A stretch of DNA of 51,486 nucleotides, taken from the NCBI RefSeq assembly GCF_900198655.1, contig NZ_FZPO01000024.1, forward strand, positions 1 through 51,486. Reading direction: 5' to 3'. The DNA comes from Helicobacter equorum (lineage in GTDB: Bacteria; Campylobacterota; Campylobacteria; Campylobacterales; Helicobacteraceae). Positions 25,749 through 34,308 of the stretch are shown piece after piece; position 1 is the first letter of the stretch; each line of letters begins with the position of its first letter. The position numbers and the translations under genes were made by a program. The notes under the pieces were generated by a model, which was given only the letters and a program-made list of their open reading frames with translations, had not been told where the DNA came from and ran no database searches.

Positions 25749-26474
25749 TTATAGTCCGATTCGTTTTGCAAGGAAGTCATATAAATGCATTGGTTTGATA
25801 TCTACGCCTTGCTTTTTCATCGCACCAGAAATATTGAGCAAACACCCAGAATCTGCACTCAAAAGATATTCTACACCCCTTGATGTTATATCTTGCACCT
25901 TTTGAGTAACCATAGCATTAGAAATTTCAGGTTCTTTAACGCTAAAAGTCCCGCCAAATCCGCAACATTCTTCTTCGCGTTCTAGCTCAATTAATTCCAC
26001 ATTGCTAAGGCTTCTTATAAGATTTTTTGCAGAATTAATACATTTTGCTACGCGTAATGCGTGGCAGTTGCTATGCCAAGTTACTTTAGTAGGCATTCCT
26101 TTGTCTTCATAGCGCACTTTTAAGACATTATCTAAAAATTCGCTTAACTCATAGATTCTACTACTAAAGTCTTTTGCTTGAGATTCATAGGGCGTGCCCT
26201 CAAAAAGCTCGATATAATCTACTTTCATCATTCCTGCGCACGATCCACTTGGTAAAATAATAGGCTCACTGCCCTTAAAGAGATTCATGTTATAGAGGGC
26301 AACTTTTTTAGTTTCTTCATAATATCCGGAGTTAAAGCTAGGTTGCCCACAACAGGTTTGATCTTTTTTAAATATTACTTCAATGCCTTCTTTTTGTAAG
26401 AGTTTTATGCTATTAACGCAAGTATCAGCAAAAGCTGTTGCACCAATACAAGTCGAGAAAAAATATACTTTCAA
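25749..26474 (-). CDS. lutA: L-lactate oxidation subunit LutA
   Basis: A 241-residue protein with two CCG (cysteine-rich) domains as in LutA/GlpC-type Fe-S subunits: TCCGQPSFNSGY, ILPSGSCAGM, EECCGFGGTFSV and SADSGCLLN. The start codon is TTG (MKVYFFSTC is the usual N-terminus), with AGGAG nine bases upstream. It is first in lutABC, facing the lactate permease gene across a 256-base gap. Confidence 0.92.
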   Translation of the reverse strand: MKVYFFSTCIGATAFADTCVNSIKLLQKEGIEVIFKKDQTCCGQPSFNSGYYEETKKVALYNMNLFKGSEPIILPSGSCAGMMKVDYIELFEGTPYESQAKDFSSRIYELSEFLDNVLKVRYEDKGMPTKVTWHSNCHALRVAKCINSAKNLIRSLSNVELIELEREEECCGFGGTFSVKEPEISNAMVTQKVQDITSRGVEYLLSADSGCLLNISGAMKKQGVDIKPMHLYDFLAKRIGL

Positions 26475-26604
26475 AATTTGCTCCTTGCTTTGGATTATTA
26501 TTTAAAATTTTGTGTGTGTATGCTATCTCAATCCTGCTTAATTAATTAGGAATAGAGTATTTTCCTTGTGAAATTTATTAAGCTTTGTTACAAAATTACA
26601 TTTT

Positions 26605-26641
26605 TTGGCAGATTTTCTTGGTTTTTTGGCATATTGGCATA
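26605..26641. repeat. TTGGCA repeats in the lutA-lctP gap
   Basis: TTGGCA occurs at 26605-26610, 26626-26631 and 26634-26639; the last two are within a tandem TTGGCATA repeat. They lie between the divergent lactate genes, upstream of the lctP -10 box, and may bind a regulator. The first and second copies are 21 bases apart, about two helical turns. Confidence 0.4.
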
Positions 26642-26691
26642 TTGCTTTTAGAAAAAACTTGTTAGACTATCCCACTTGAGCAGTATCTGTA

Positions 26692-26697
26692 GATAAT
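26692..26697 (+). promoter_or_regulatory. -10 element for lctP
   Basis: GATAAT, 33 bases before the ATG of the lactate permease gene. A -35 box is not evident. Confidence 0.35.
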
Positions 26698-26730
26698 GTT
26701 TTGTGAGATCTGATTTATATGGAGGTTTTT

Positions 26731-28383
26731 ATGGAAACTCAAGTTGTTGAGTGGGCACAAAATTATAATCCACTGAATAATATGTGGCTTAGTGCGCTTG
26801 TAGCATTTTTGCCTATCGCGATGTTTTTTGTTTCGCTTGTTGTGTTTAAGACAAAGGGACATACAGCAGGGTTTTTGACCGTTGTATTGGCAGCTATTCT
26901 CGCGGTGTTTGTGTTTGGTATGCCTTTTAATAAAATGCTTTGGAGTTTTGTGTATGGAGGGCTTTATGGAGTATGGCCTATCGCTTGGATTATTGTTGCA
27001 GCGATTTTCCTCTACAAGCTCACAGTAAAATCAGGTTACTTTGATATTTTGCGTGAATCTATTATTGCTATCACACCCGATCAAAGATTGCAGGTAATTT
27101 TGATTGGTTTTTGTTTTGGTGCATTTTTGGAGGGTGCGATTGGTTTTGGCGGTCCTGTGGCTATTACTGCAGCATTACTTGTGGGTATGGGTTTAAGACC
27201 GCTATATGCAGCTGGATTATGTTTAATCGCAAACACGGCACCTGTCGCTTTTGGTGCGGTAGGGATTCCAATTATCGCTATGGCGGGTGTTGTTGGAATA
27301 CCTGCGATTGAGATTTCTTCTGTCGCTGGACATATGCTTCCGCCTCTTTCTTTGTTTGTGCCTTTTTTTCTAGTCTTTTTGATGAATGGTATTAAGGGCG
27401 TGAAAGAAACTTGGCCGGCACTTTTTGTTGCAGGCTTTAGCTTTGCCCTCGTGCAATATCTCACTGCCACACATCTTGGACCAGAGTTGCCAGATATTGC
27501 TTCAGCGGTTGTTTCTATTGCAGCTACAACAATCTTTTTGAAATTTTGGCAACCAAAAAATACTTTTAAATTCGATACAGAAGTAGGTGGCAAACAAACA
27601 TTGGAAGCAAAGACATATTCTGCAACACAAATCGCTCTTGCGTGGACACCTTTTGTTATTTTGATTGCAATGATTATCGTTTGGACACAAGGTTGGTTTA
27701 AAGATGCTTTAGCTTTTACAACTGTGAAGTTTAGTTTTGATGGGCTGAATGGATTGACTCAAATGCCTCCAGCCGTTAATCAAGCCAAAGTAGTCAATGC
27801 TGTGTTTTCATTACCATTTGTCTTAAATGCAGGGACTTCAATTTTCATCACTGCTCTTATTACTATGGTGTTATTAAAAGTAAAGGTTTCTACTGCAATA
27901 ACAACATTTGGCGAAACATTGCGTGAAATGAAATTTGCACTTTTAACTATTACATTAGTGGTAGGTTTTGCATATGTTTCAAATTATAGCGGATTGTCTG
28001 CAACTCTTGCTTTAGCTTTGGCGGAAACAGGAAATGCCTTTGCATTTTTCTCACCTATCGTAGGTTGGCTTGGTGTATTCCTCACAGGTAGCGATACGAG
28101 TTCTAACTTGCTCTTTGGGACATTGCAACAACTCACTGCTAGACAATTGGGCTTACCAGAAGTCTTATTTCTTGCAGCGAACTCTGTGGGTGGTGTCGTA
28201 GGGAAAATGATTTCTCCACAAAGTATTGCTATTGCGTGTGCGGCAGTGGGATTAGTGGGTAAAGAATCTGATCTCTTTAGATTCACAATCAAATACTCTA
28301 TTATCCTTGTGATAGGTATTGGTATCTTCACATACGCTCTTGCATTTTGGATACCTTGGGCAATTCCTATGGCACAGGTGTAG
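26731..28383 (+). CDS. lctP: L-lactate permease LctP
   Basis: A 550-residue inner-membrane lactate permease (LctP/LldP family) with about 12-14 membrane helices. Typical segments are EGAIGFGGPVAITAALLVGMGL, APVAFGAVGIPI, FLTGSDTSSNLLFG and SVGGVVGKMISPQSIAIACAAVG. The ATG at 26731 is preferred over 26719 because GGAGG lies five bases before it. It imports the substrate of the divergent lutABC genes; the pair of units matches the HP0137-HP0141 set of H. pylori in content. Confidence 0.95.
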   Translation: METQVVEWAQNYNPLNNMWLSALVAFLPIAMFFVSLVVFKTKGHTAGFLTVVLAAILAVFVFGMPFNKMLWSFVYGGLYGVWPIAWIIVAAIFLYKLTVKSGYFDILRESIIAITPDQRLQVILIGFCFGAFLEGAIGFGGPVAITAALLVGMGLRPLYAAGLCLIANTAPVAFGAVGIPIIAMAGVVGIPAIEISSVAGHMLPPLSLFVPFFLVFLMNGIKGVKETWPALFVAGFSFALVQYLTATHLGPELPDIASAVVSIAATTIFLKFWQPKNTFKFDTEVGGKQTLEAKTYSATQIALAWTPFVILIAMIIVWTQGWFKDALAFTTVKFSFDGLNGLTQMPPAVNQAKVVNAVFSLPFVLNAGTSIFITALITMVLLKVKVSTAITTFGETLREMKFALLTITLVVGFAYVSNYSGLSATLALALAETGNAFAFFSPIVGWLGVFLTGSDTSSNLLFGTLQQLTARQLGLPEVLFLAANSVGGVVGKMISPQSIAIACAAVGLVGKESDLFRFTIKYSIILVIGIGIFTYALAFWIPWAIPMAQV

Positions 28384-28397
28384 TGTGATTGCAAGAT

Positions 28398-28994
28398 ATG
28401 TGTGTAGTGAGGTTTTGTAGGCGATGCACACAAATAGGAGTGCTAAGTCTTATGCTTAGCTCATCCTTTTTGTTTCTACAAGCAAAAAGTGGGCTTGAAG
28501 TTTTTGGCGATGTAATGCAAGTATTGCCCTTTATCACGATGGCTTATAGCTATGCTATAGACGATTTTGATGGCGTGAAACAACAGGCACTAGGTTCTGC
28601 AGTAACTTTTGCTAGCACACATGTCATTAAACAAGGTTTTGTCATTCTTTCGCGATCAGATTCTGAACTTGCGAGTATTTCTCAGCGTCCCAATAATGGC
28701 AGTTATAATGGTTTTCCTTCTGGACATACTTCCTTTGCATTTTCTGCTGTAGGGTTTGCACATAAACGCTATGGTTGGAAATTTTCTGTGCCATTAGGCG
28801 TTGTAGCCACACTTACGGGTGCTTCTCGTGTGTATGCACAACGCCATACGACAGAACAAGTTGTTGCGGGTGCTATTTTGGGATTTTTTGTTTCATACGC
28901 ATTTGCCAAAAAGCTCGAAACTCACGATACTACCCTTGTTGCTGGCATTACTCCTCATAACGGTTATACACTCAATATATGTAAGCATTTTTAA
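28398..28994 (+). CDS. PAP2-family phosphatase-like membrane protein
   Basis: A 198-residue protein with an N-terminal hydrophobic segment and a PAP2 core. FPSGHTSFAFSA supplies the central PSGH motif, and SRVYAQRHTTEQ corresponds to SRx5HxxxD, but the last aspartate is replaced by glutamine. The upstream KxxxxxxRP motif is also poorly kept. Family members dephosphorylate lipids, including lipid A in Helicobacter; with these changes activity is uncertain. It starts 15 bases after lctP and may be co-transcribed. The ATG at 28398 is chosen over a TTG three codons earlier. Confidence 0.75.
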   Translation: MCVVRFCRRCTQIGVLSLMLSSSFLFLQAKSGLEVFGDVMQVLPFITMAYSYAIDDFDGVKQQALGSAVTFASTHVIKQGFVILSRSDSELASISQRPNNGSYNGFPSGHTSFAFSAVGFAHKRYGWKFSVPLGVVATLTGASRVYAQRHTTEQVVAGAILGFFVSYAFAKKLETHDTTLVAGITPHNGYTLNICKHF

Positions 28995-28997
28995 AAG

Positions 28998-29014
28998 TTG
29001 GAATATTTTTTGCT
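28998..29014 (+). promoter_or_regulatory. Sigma-54 promoter upstream of the FlgP-like gene
   Basis: TTGGAAT and TTGCTG form the -24/-12 elements. The diagnostic GG (29000-29001) and GC (29012-29013) are exactly ten bases apart. Transcription would start near 29025, 24 bases before the ATG. In Helicobacter and Campylobacter sigma-54 (RpoN) with FlgR drives the middle flagellar genes, which supports a flagellar role for the next gene. Confidence 0.72.
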
Positions 29015-29048
29015 GCTCCAAGCTAAAATTACATCAAAGGAATCAAAG

Positions 29049-29741
29049 ATGAAAAAGAAAATGCTTAGAGGATCTATTGTGGCAGTTGTTGCTTTGGCAA
29101 TAAATGGTTGTGATTTGCTTGATGTCCCAGGTGGTAGTAGTTCTGCAAATAATGGATTGATACCACCTAGTGCACAACCAAATTATGCGCCAATTCAAGC
29201 ACCTACATATCCTCCAATGCCAGGATACAACACCAATCCAAATTTAGTTGCAAGACCTACTATTGCCCAACCGCAACGTGTTAATACGATGGTTATTGAT
29301 AAAGTTGAGGTTTCTGGTGCTCAAGATCGTGATCCAAAATTTGAACGAGATGAAGTTATCACACCTAAGCAGTCAGAAGCTCTTATACCAAATTCACCAA
29401 TGCTTACAGAAAATAATATTATAGAGCTTAATGCTGTGGGTATGGGGATACCACCTGAAAATACTGTTTCGCCAGGTCAAGCTATGGCACTTGCTAAGCG
29501 TGCAGCGATTGTCGATGCGTATAGACAAATTGGTGAGAAAATGTATGGTATCCGTTTGAATGCACAAGATACAGTTAAAGATATGATCGTGCAAAACTCA
29601 ACTGTTAAAACTAAAGTCCAAGCATTAATCCGCAATGCGGAAATTAATGAGAGTATTTGGAAAGATGGCGTTATGCAAGTAAGTATGCAACTCAAACTTG
29701 ATGGGAGAATTTGGCACAAAGTGCTCTCTGGCGGTAAATAA
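29049..29741 (+). CDS. FlgP-like LPP20-family lipoprotein
   Basis: A 230-residue lipoprotein. The signal peptide ends in AINGC, a lipobox-like site, and a Pro/Asn-rich linker (about 30-90) precedes a C-terminal domain with AMALAKRAAIVDAYRQIGEKMYGI, the LPP20/FlgP-type helix, and AEINESIWKDGVMQVSMQL. FlgP forms the outer-membrane basal disk of the Campylobacter flagellar motor. The family call rests on this domain; the sigma-54 promoter directly before it supports the flagellar reading. The ATG at 29049 has AAAGGA upstream. Confidence 0.75.
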   Translation: MKKKMLRGSIVAVVALAINGCDLLDVPGGSSSANNGLIPPSAQPNYAPIQAPTYPPMPGYNTNPNLVARPTIAQPQRVNTMVIDKVEVSGAQDRDPKFERDEVITPKQSEALIPNSPMLTENNIIELNAVGMGIPPENTVSPGQAMALAKRAAIVDAYRQIGEKMYGIRLNAQDTVKDMIVQNSTVKTKVQALIRNAEINESIWKDGVMQVSMQLKLDGRIWHKVLSGGK

Positions 29742-29752
29742 ATACGTATCCT

Positions 29753-30322
29753 ATGCATATAAGATTCTCACATTTTCTTTGTATTCTCTTGGCTCTGTGC
29801 TTTAGTGCTTGTGCAGAGCTTACCGATAGTTTTGGCACGCTCTTTGGCACAGGGGAGCAAAAAGCTTCTCAAGAACAAGAAGAGGTTGTGCATCCTACAA
29901 AATTTAAAATTCTTGAGATTCAATCTCCACAGATTTCTTTTTATGATTTTGCCACTATCACATATAAGAAACAAAGCACAAAACTTGCGCTTTATAAACT
30001 TGGGAAGGTTATTGGAGATATTACGATTAATTCATCATCAATTTGCTTTAATAATGATTGTTTGGGTAAATGGAATGCGGCAAAAAACTTTTTTGGCGCA
30101 GTGAGTTATGGAGATTTGTTTGAAGATATTATTTTTGCTCGTGATATCTTTGATGGCGAGGGTAAGGGCATAGCCCCAAATGGAGCTATGGTCCAATGGT
30201 TTGTAAAATCAGGGCAAGAGATTTATTATGAACGTAGCGATTCCTATACGCTTTTTCACAATAGGAGTAATGGTGTCATTGTCGGCATACAAAGCTATAG
30301 CGTCAAGAGCAAGAAAAAATAA
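29753..30322 (+). CDS. Lipoprotein, possible FlgQ-like partner
   Basis: A 189-residue lipoprotein with a signal peptide ending ALCFSAC. The mature part has FKILEIQSPQISFYDFATITY and a motif with two nearby cysteines (SICFNNDC). I do not recognise the domain firmly. It follows the FlgP-like gene by 11 bases, and in Campylobacter jejuni flgP is followed by flgQ, so a matching role is plausible by position. Its stop is three bases from that of the convergent dapD. Confidence 0.6.
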   Translation: MHIRFSHFLCILLALCFSACAELTDSFGTLFGTGEQKASQEQEEVVHPTKFKILEIQSPQISFYDFATITYKKQSTKLALYKLGKVIGDITINSSSICFNNDCLGKWNAAKNFFGAVSYGDLFEDIIFARDIFDGEGKGIAPNGAMVQWFVKSGQEIYYERSDSYTLFHNRSNGVIVGIQSYSVKSKKK

Positions 30323-30325
30323 ATC

Positions 30326-31531
30326 TTAGTGTAATGCGGTATTAAGCTCAATTTTTCTATTACTTCTAAATGCTATCATTTTTCCTGTATTAGAATCTTG
30401 TCTAAAGTGGATTCCATGTCTACCCGAAAGATCTCTACCTTTATAAAGCCCATTTGGGTGTATGTTAAAATCTGTGTTGATTTGTGCTATTTTTTCTGCT
30501 TCTGCCTTGGAGATTTCAAAAATAGTGCCAGCTAATACAGCAATACCACCATCTACAATGCACCCGTCGCCTAAACTAATACCTGTAGAGCTATTCACAC
30601 CAAGGAGGCAGTTTTTACCAATACTAATGGGATCAGAATTACCACCACTTAACACACCTAAAATACTTGCACCACCACCAATATCACTACCTTCATCCAC
30701 AATCACGCTTGATGAGATTCTACCTTCATTCATGCACGCACCCATTGCACCAGCATTGAAATTCACATAACTTGCTCCAGGCATTTGTGTATAACCGCCT
30801 GTGCCCAGATACGCACCAAAACGAGTTTTTGCTGTGTCAAGGAGGCGGATATTGCCGTATTGTGGAATGACTTGCATTAAATAGCGCGGGAATTTATCGA
30901 CAAAATCAATAGTTGGAAATTTATTCTTAAGTTTTAAAGAAATTTCTTTTTTTCGTAGCCACTCTAGTTCATAAGGTTTATTGCCACTCCACGCAACATT
31001 GGTGAGAAGTCCAAAGATTCCATCAAGATTTAGGCTGCGTAATGGTGCCTTACCAAGAGAGAGAGCCAAGAGTTTCATATAAGCACTCTCTACGCTTTGA
31101 CACATAGAATCTGCATACAACACACAAAATCTATATTTTGCCTCTCCATTGCAAGTGTTTAGCTTATTTTTCTTAGCAATTTTAAGAAGTTCTAAAATAA
31201 CTTGAATGTTTTTGTGTGTTTGATCATTGCTAAGCGCTTCATGCAAAAACGGATCATACAGCTCCAAAGCTTTGTGTAAAAATGTTTCGTTGATACCATA
31301 CACAGATTCATTTTCGTTTTGCGAAATAAGTGAATCTGCTTGTTGGGCTACATAAGAAAGCACGGCATAAGTTCCTAGATTCTCACCTTGCCAGTTTAGC
31401 AGTGGGTAGGTTGCACAAAGGACCTTTTGTGAATATTTGCCTATATCCACGCGCGCAATCCCAAACCCTAATGGTTGTCTATAACTTGGATCTCTTTGGA
31501 ATGCATCTACAAAGTTTTTAAATTTTTCCAT
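30326..31531 (-). CDS. dapD: Tetrahydrodipicolinate N-succinyltransferase
   Basis: A 401-residue acyltransferase of lysine and meso-diaminopimelate synthesis. The long N-terminal domain is typical of the Campylobacterota DapD, and the C-terminal left-handed beta-helix shows hexapeptide-like turns (GAYLGTGGYTQMPGASYVNFNAGAMG region, GASILGVLSGGNSDPISIGKNCLLGVNSS region). The ATG at 31531 is preferred because AAAGGAG lies eight bases before it; an upstream in-frame start at 31591 has no such site. It lies alone on the minus strand between two plus-strand operons. Confidence 0.9.
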   Translation of the reverse strand: MEKFKNFVDAFQRDPSYRQPLGFGIARVDIGKYSQKVLCATYPLLNWQGENLGTYAVLSYVAQQADSLISQNENESVYGINETFLHKALELYDPFLHEALSNDQTHKNIQVILELLKIAKKNKLNTCNGEAKYRFCVLYADSMCQSVESAYMKLLALSLGKAPLRSLNLDGIFGLLTNVAWSGNKPYELEWLRKKEISLKLKNKFPTIDFVDKFPRYLMQVIPQYGNIRLLDTAKTRFGAYLGTGGYTQMPGASYVNFNAGAMGACMNEGRISSSVIVDEGSDIGGGASILGVLSGGNSDPISIGKNCLLGVNSSTGISLGDGCIVDGGIAVLAGTIFEISKAEAEKIAQINTDFNIHPNGLYKGRDLSGRHGIHFRQDSNTGKMIAFRSNRKIELNTALH

Positions 31532-31671
31532 ATTATTATCTCCTTTTTGATTATGTAGTTGCGAGTTATGCTTATTGCAAAAATCTCGCATTGTAGCAAA
31601 AAATATACAAAATGGGGTTAAAAGTTTACAATTAGATATTACGAGAGAGTCTAAGCATATGCTTTAACATT

Positions 31672-31689
31672 ATGGATAGTATGGATAGT
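31672..31689. repeat. Short tandem repeat ATGGATAGT x2 in the dapD-ccoN gap
   Basis: Two exact tandem copies of ATGGATAGT lie in the 337-base divergent region between dapD and ccoN. The rest of this region is very AT-rich; a TACAAT at 31824-31829 is a possible -10 box for ccoN, 40 bases before its start. No gene is visible. Confidence 0.4.
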
Positions 31690-31868
31690 ATTTTTGAATA
31701 CATCAAAGTGAAAGTGTATGGAGATAGAGTAAAAAATGAGTAAAAATGTAATATCCATAATAAGTTCTTAGACAATAATTTACTTTGCATTTATATTTAA
31801 TAGAGGCTTAATATTGAAGCTTGTACAATCTATAGATGTTTAGGATACCAAAATTTTAAGGAGTGGAC

Positions 31869-33341
31869 ATGCAGAATAATACTAGTCTTGCTTTAGAATA
31901 TGACTATAGCATAGCGAAGTTATTCGTGTTTTCTGTGTTAGCATTTGGGTTTGTTGGGTTGCTTCTTGGCGTAATTGCTGCTTTCCAACTTGCAATTCCA
32001 GAACTCAATCATCTCGCATCAGAATATGGGACTTTTGGGAGAATAAGACCATTGCACACAAATGGAATTATTTATGGTTTTACCTTGAGTGGTATTTGGG
32101 CATCTTGGTATTATTTGGGGCAAAGAGTGCTAAAAATTAGTTACCTTGAGCATCCATTTTTGCGTGCTGTTGGGTTGTTACACTTTTGGCTTTATATTGT
32201 GCTTATGGTTTTGGCAGTGATTACGCTGTTTGGAGGCTTGACACAATCCAAAGAATATTCAGAGCTTATTTGGCCTCTTGATATTTTAGTTGTTGTAGTG
32301 TGGGTGCTTTGGGGTATTAGTCTTTTTGGTAGTATGGGTGTGAGAAGAGAAAAGGTTATTTATATCTCTTTGTGGTACTTTATAGCGACATTTGTCGGTA
32401 TTTCTGCTCTTTATATCTTTAATAACCTTGCTGTTCCTACAGGTTTGGTAGCTGGAGTAGGTAGCTGGTGGCATTCTATCTCGCTTTATGGTGGGACAAA
32501 TGATGCGATGGTACAATGGTGGTGGGGACATAATGCTGTGGCATTTGTCTTTACTTCAGGTATCATTGGGCTTATTTATTACTTCTTGCCAAAAGAATCT
32601 GGTCAAAGAATCTTCTCATATAAGCTTACGCTTTTTTCATTTTGGGGCTTGATGTTTGTGTATATTTGGGCTGGTGGACACCACCTTATTTATTCTACAA
32701 CGCCAGATTGGATTCAGACATTAGGATCAGTGTTTTCTGTAATTTTGATTTTGCCTTCTTGGGGAACAGCGATCAATATGCTTCTTACAATGCGCGGGGA
32801 ATGGAATCAGATTAAAGAATCTCCAATGATAAAATTCCTTATCCTTGCTTCTACATTTTATATGCTTACAACACTAGAAGGACCTATTCAATCTATTCGA
32901 TCGGTAAATGCTTTGGCACACTTTACAGATTGGATCATTGGGCATGTGCATGATGCAGCGCTTGGTTGGGTAGGATTTATGGTTATTGTAGCTGTGTATC
33001 ATATGGTGTCTAGAATCTTTAAGCGTGAAATTTATTCCAAAAAGCTTATGGATGCACAATTTTGGGTGATGACTACTGGTATTATCCTATATTTTTCAAG
33101 TATGTGGATTGCAGGTATCACGCAAGGTATGATGTGGAGAGCTACAAGTGAATATGGAAGCTTGATTTATAGCTTTATTGATACCGTGCGCGATATTGTG
33201 CCATATTACTATATTCGTGCAATTGGTGGATTACTCTATTTGATTGGTTTTGTTGTATTCCTTTATAATGTATTTATGACTATTTCTTCAGGTAGAGTGC
33301 TTGACAAAGAACCTGCCAATGCTACACCTATGGCAGCTTAA
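31869..33341 (+). CDS. ccoN: cbb3 cytochrome oxidase subunit I
   Basis: A 490-residue haem-copper oxidase subunit with about 12 membrane helices. It carries the low-spin haem and the binuclear centre; histidines occur in RPLHTNGI, WWWGHNAVAF, WAGGHHLIYS and IGHVHDAALGW as expected. The ATG at 31869 has AAGGAG six bases upstream; a GTG at 31863 overlaps that site and is less likely. It heads ccoNOQP, the only terminal oxidase type known in Helicobacter. Confidence 0.97.
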   Translation: MQNNTSLALEYDYSIAKLFVFSVLAFGFVGLLLGVIAAFQLAIPELNHLASEYGTFGRIRPLHTNGIIYGFTLSGIWASWYYLGQRVLKISYLEHPFLRAVGLLHFWLYIVLMVLAVITLFGGLTQSKEYSELIWPLDILVVVVWVLWGISLFGSMGVRREKVIYISLWYFIATFVGISALYIFNNLAVPTGLVAGVGSWWHSISLYGGTNDAMVQWWWGHNAVAFVFTSGIIGLIYYFLPKESGQRIFSYKLTLFSFWGLMFVYIWAGGHHLIYSTTPDWIQTLGSVFSVILILPSWGTAINMLLTMRGEWNQIKESPMIKFLILASTFYMLTTLEGPIQSIRSVNALAHFTDWIIGHVHDAALGWVGFMVIVAVYHMVSRIFKREIYSKKLMDAQFWVMTTGIILYFSSMWIAGITQGMMWRATSEYGSLIYSFIDTVRDIVPYYYIRAIGGLLYLIGFVVFLYNVFMTISSGRVLDKEPANATPMAA

Positions 33342-33356
33342 GTAAGGAGGTAGGCT

Positions 33357-34076
33357 ATGTTTAATTTTTTGGAAAGAAACCCATTCTTTTTTACACTCGC
33401 TTTTTTTGCTGTGTTTTCGATTGCTGGGCTTGTGGAGATTCTGCCTGGGTTTGCTAAAACAGCGCGCCCAATTGAGGGATTGCAACCATATAGTTTGCTT
33501 GAAACTGCTGGGAGACAAGTATATATTGCAGAGGGTTGCTATAACTGCCATTCTCAGCTTGTGCGCCCATTCAAGGCGGAAACAGATCGTTATGGTGCTT
33601 TTAGTTTGAGTGGTGAATATGCGTATGATAGACCATTCCTTTGGGGATCTAAGAGAACAGGGCCAGACTTGCATAGAATCGGTGATCGAAGCTCTACTGA
33701 CTGGCATGATGGGCATATGTGGGAGCCTACTTCTCGTGTAGCAGGATCTATTATGCCTTCATACAAACATCTTTATACAAAAAATGTAGATTTTGAAACC
33801 GCGTTTGCTGAAGCCTACACACAAAAAGTGGTATTTAATGTGCCTTATGATGTGGAAGGTGGTGTGCAAATTGGTGCAGATGAGTATGTAAAAGGCGATG
33901 TTAATACGCTTGCAAAAGCTAGAGAACTTTTTATGCAGGAAGCAAAGGTAGTTGTTGATGAAATGGTTAATCAAGATGTCAAGGTAGCCTTTGAAAGAGG
34001 TGAGGTTAAAGAAATAGTAGCTCTTATCGCTTATATGAATAGTTTGAGCCAAAAACGCCGATCGCCATTGCAGTAA
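33357..34076 (+). CDS. ccoO: cbb3 oxidase mono-haem subunit CcoO
   Basis: A 239-residue membrane-anchored cytochrome c. One N-terminal helix is followed by the haem site CYNCH near residue 61 in EGCYNCHSQLVRPF and by YAYDRPFLWGSKRTGPDLHRIG, typical of CcoO. AAGGAGG lies seven bases upstream of the start. Confidence 0.97.
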   Translation: MFNFLERNPFFFTLAFFAVFSIAGLVEILPGFAKTARPIEGLQPYSLLETAGRQVYIAEGCYNCHSQLVRPFKAETDRYGAFSLSGEYAYDRPFLWGSKRTGPDLHRIGDRSSTDWHDGHMWEPTSRVAGSIMPSYKHLYTKNVDFETAFAEAYTQKVVFNVPYDVEGGVQIGADEYVKGDVNTLAKARELFMQEAKVVVDEMVNQDVKVAFERGEVKEIVALIAYMNSLSQKRRSPLQ

Positions 34077-34088
34077 GGAAGTGCTACA

Positions 34089-34298
34089 ATGCTTGGGTTT
34101 GTAAGAGAATACGCAGGTGTGCTGTATATGATTGGCACACTTGGACTTGTAGTGTTTTTGTATAGCTATGCATATCATATGTATTCCGCACAACGAAAAG
34201 GTGAGAGGGATTATGAAAAGTATGCTGATTTGGCTTTGCATGATGGCTTAAATGATGAGCTTATTGAGCCACATGAGAATGCAATAAACAATAAGTAA
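34089..34298 (+). CDS. ccoQ: cbb3 oxidase small subunit CcoQ
   Basis: A 69-residue protein with one membrane helix (GVLYMIGTLGLVVFLYSYAYHMY) and a charged C-terminal tail. Its position between ccoO and ccoP identifies it. CcoQ stabilises the oxidase complex in other bacteria. Confidence 0.88.
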   Translation: MLGFVREYAGVLYMIGTLGLVVFLYSYAYHMYSAQRKGERDYEKYADLALHDGLNDELIEPHENAINNK

Positions 34299-34308
34299 GG
34301 AGGAATTT

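Noticed and set aside
26626-26646. TTGGCA...TTGC before lctP as a sigma-54 promoter
   Set aside because: The distances from GG to GC are 6, 7 or 14 bases, not the needed ten. I keep it only as a repeat.
27081-27593. A 170-residue open frame antisense to lctP
   Set aside because: Low-complexity Ala/Pro/Ile/Lys composition is the mirror of membrane helices in lctP.
28398-28480. N-terminal likeness of the PAP2 protein and NapH (RR.TQIG.L) with a shared 12-13 base stretch
   Set aside because: The match is short and limited to a signal or anchor segment; I see no sign of duplication beyond it.
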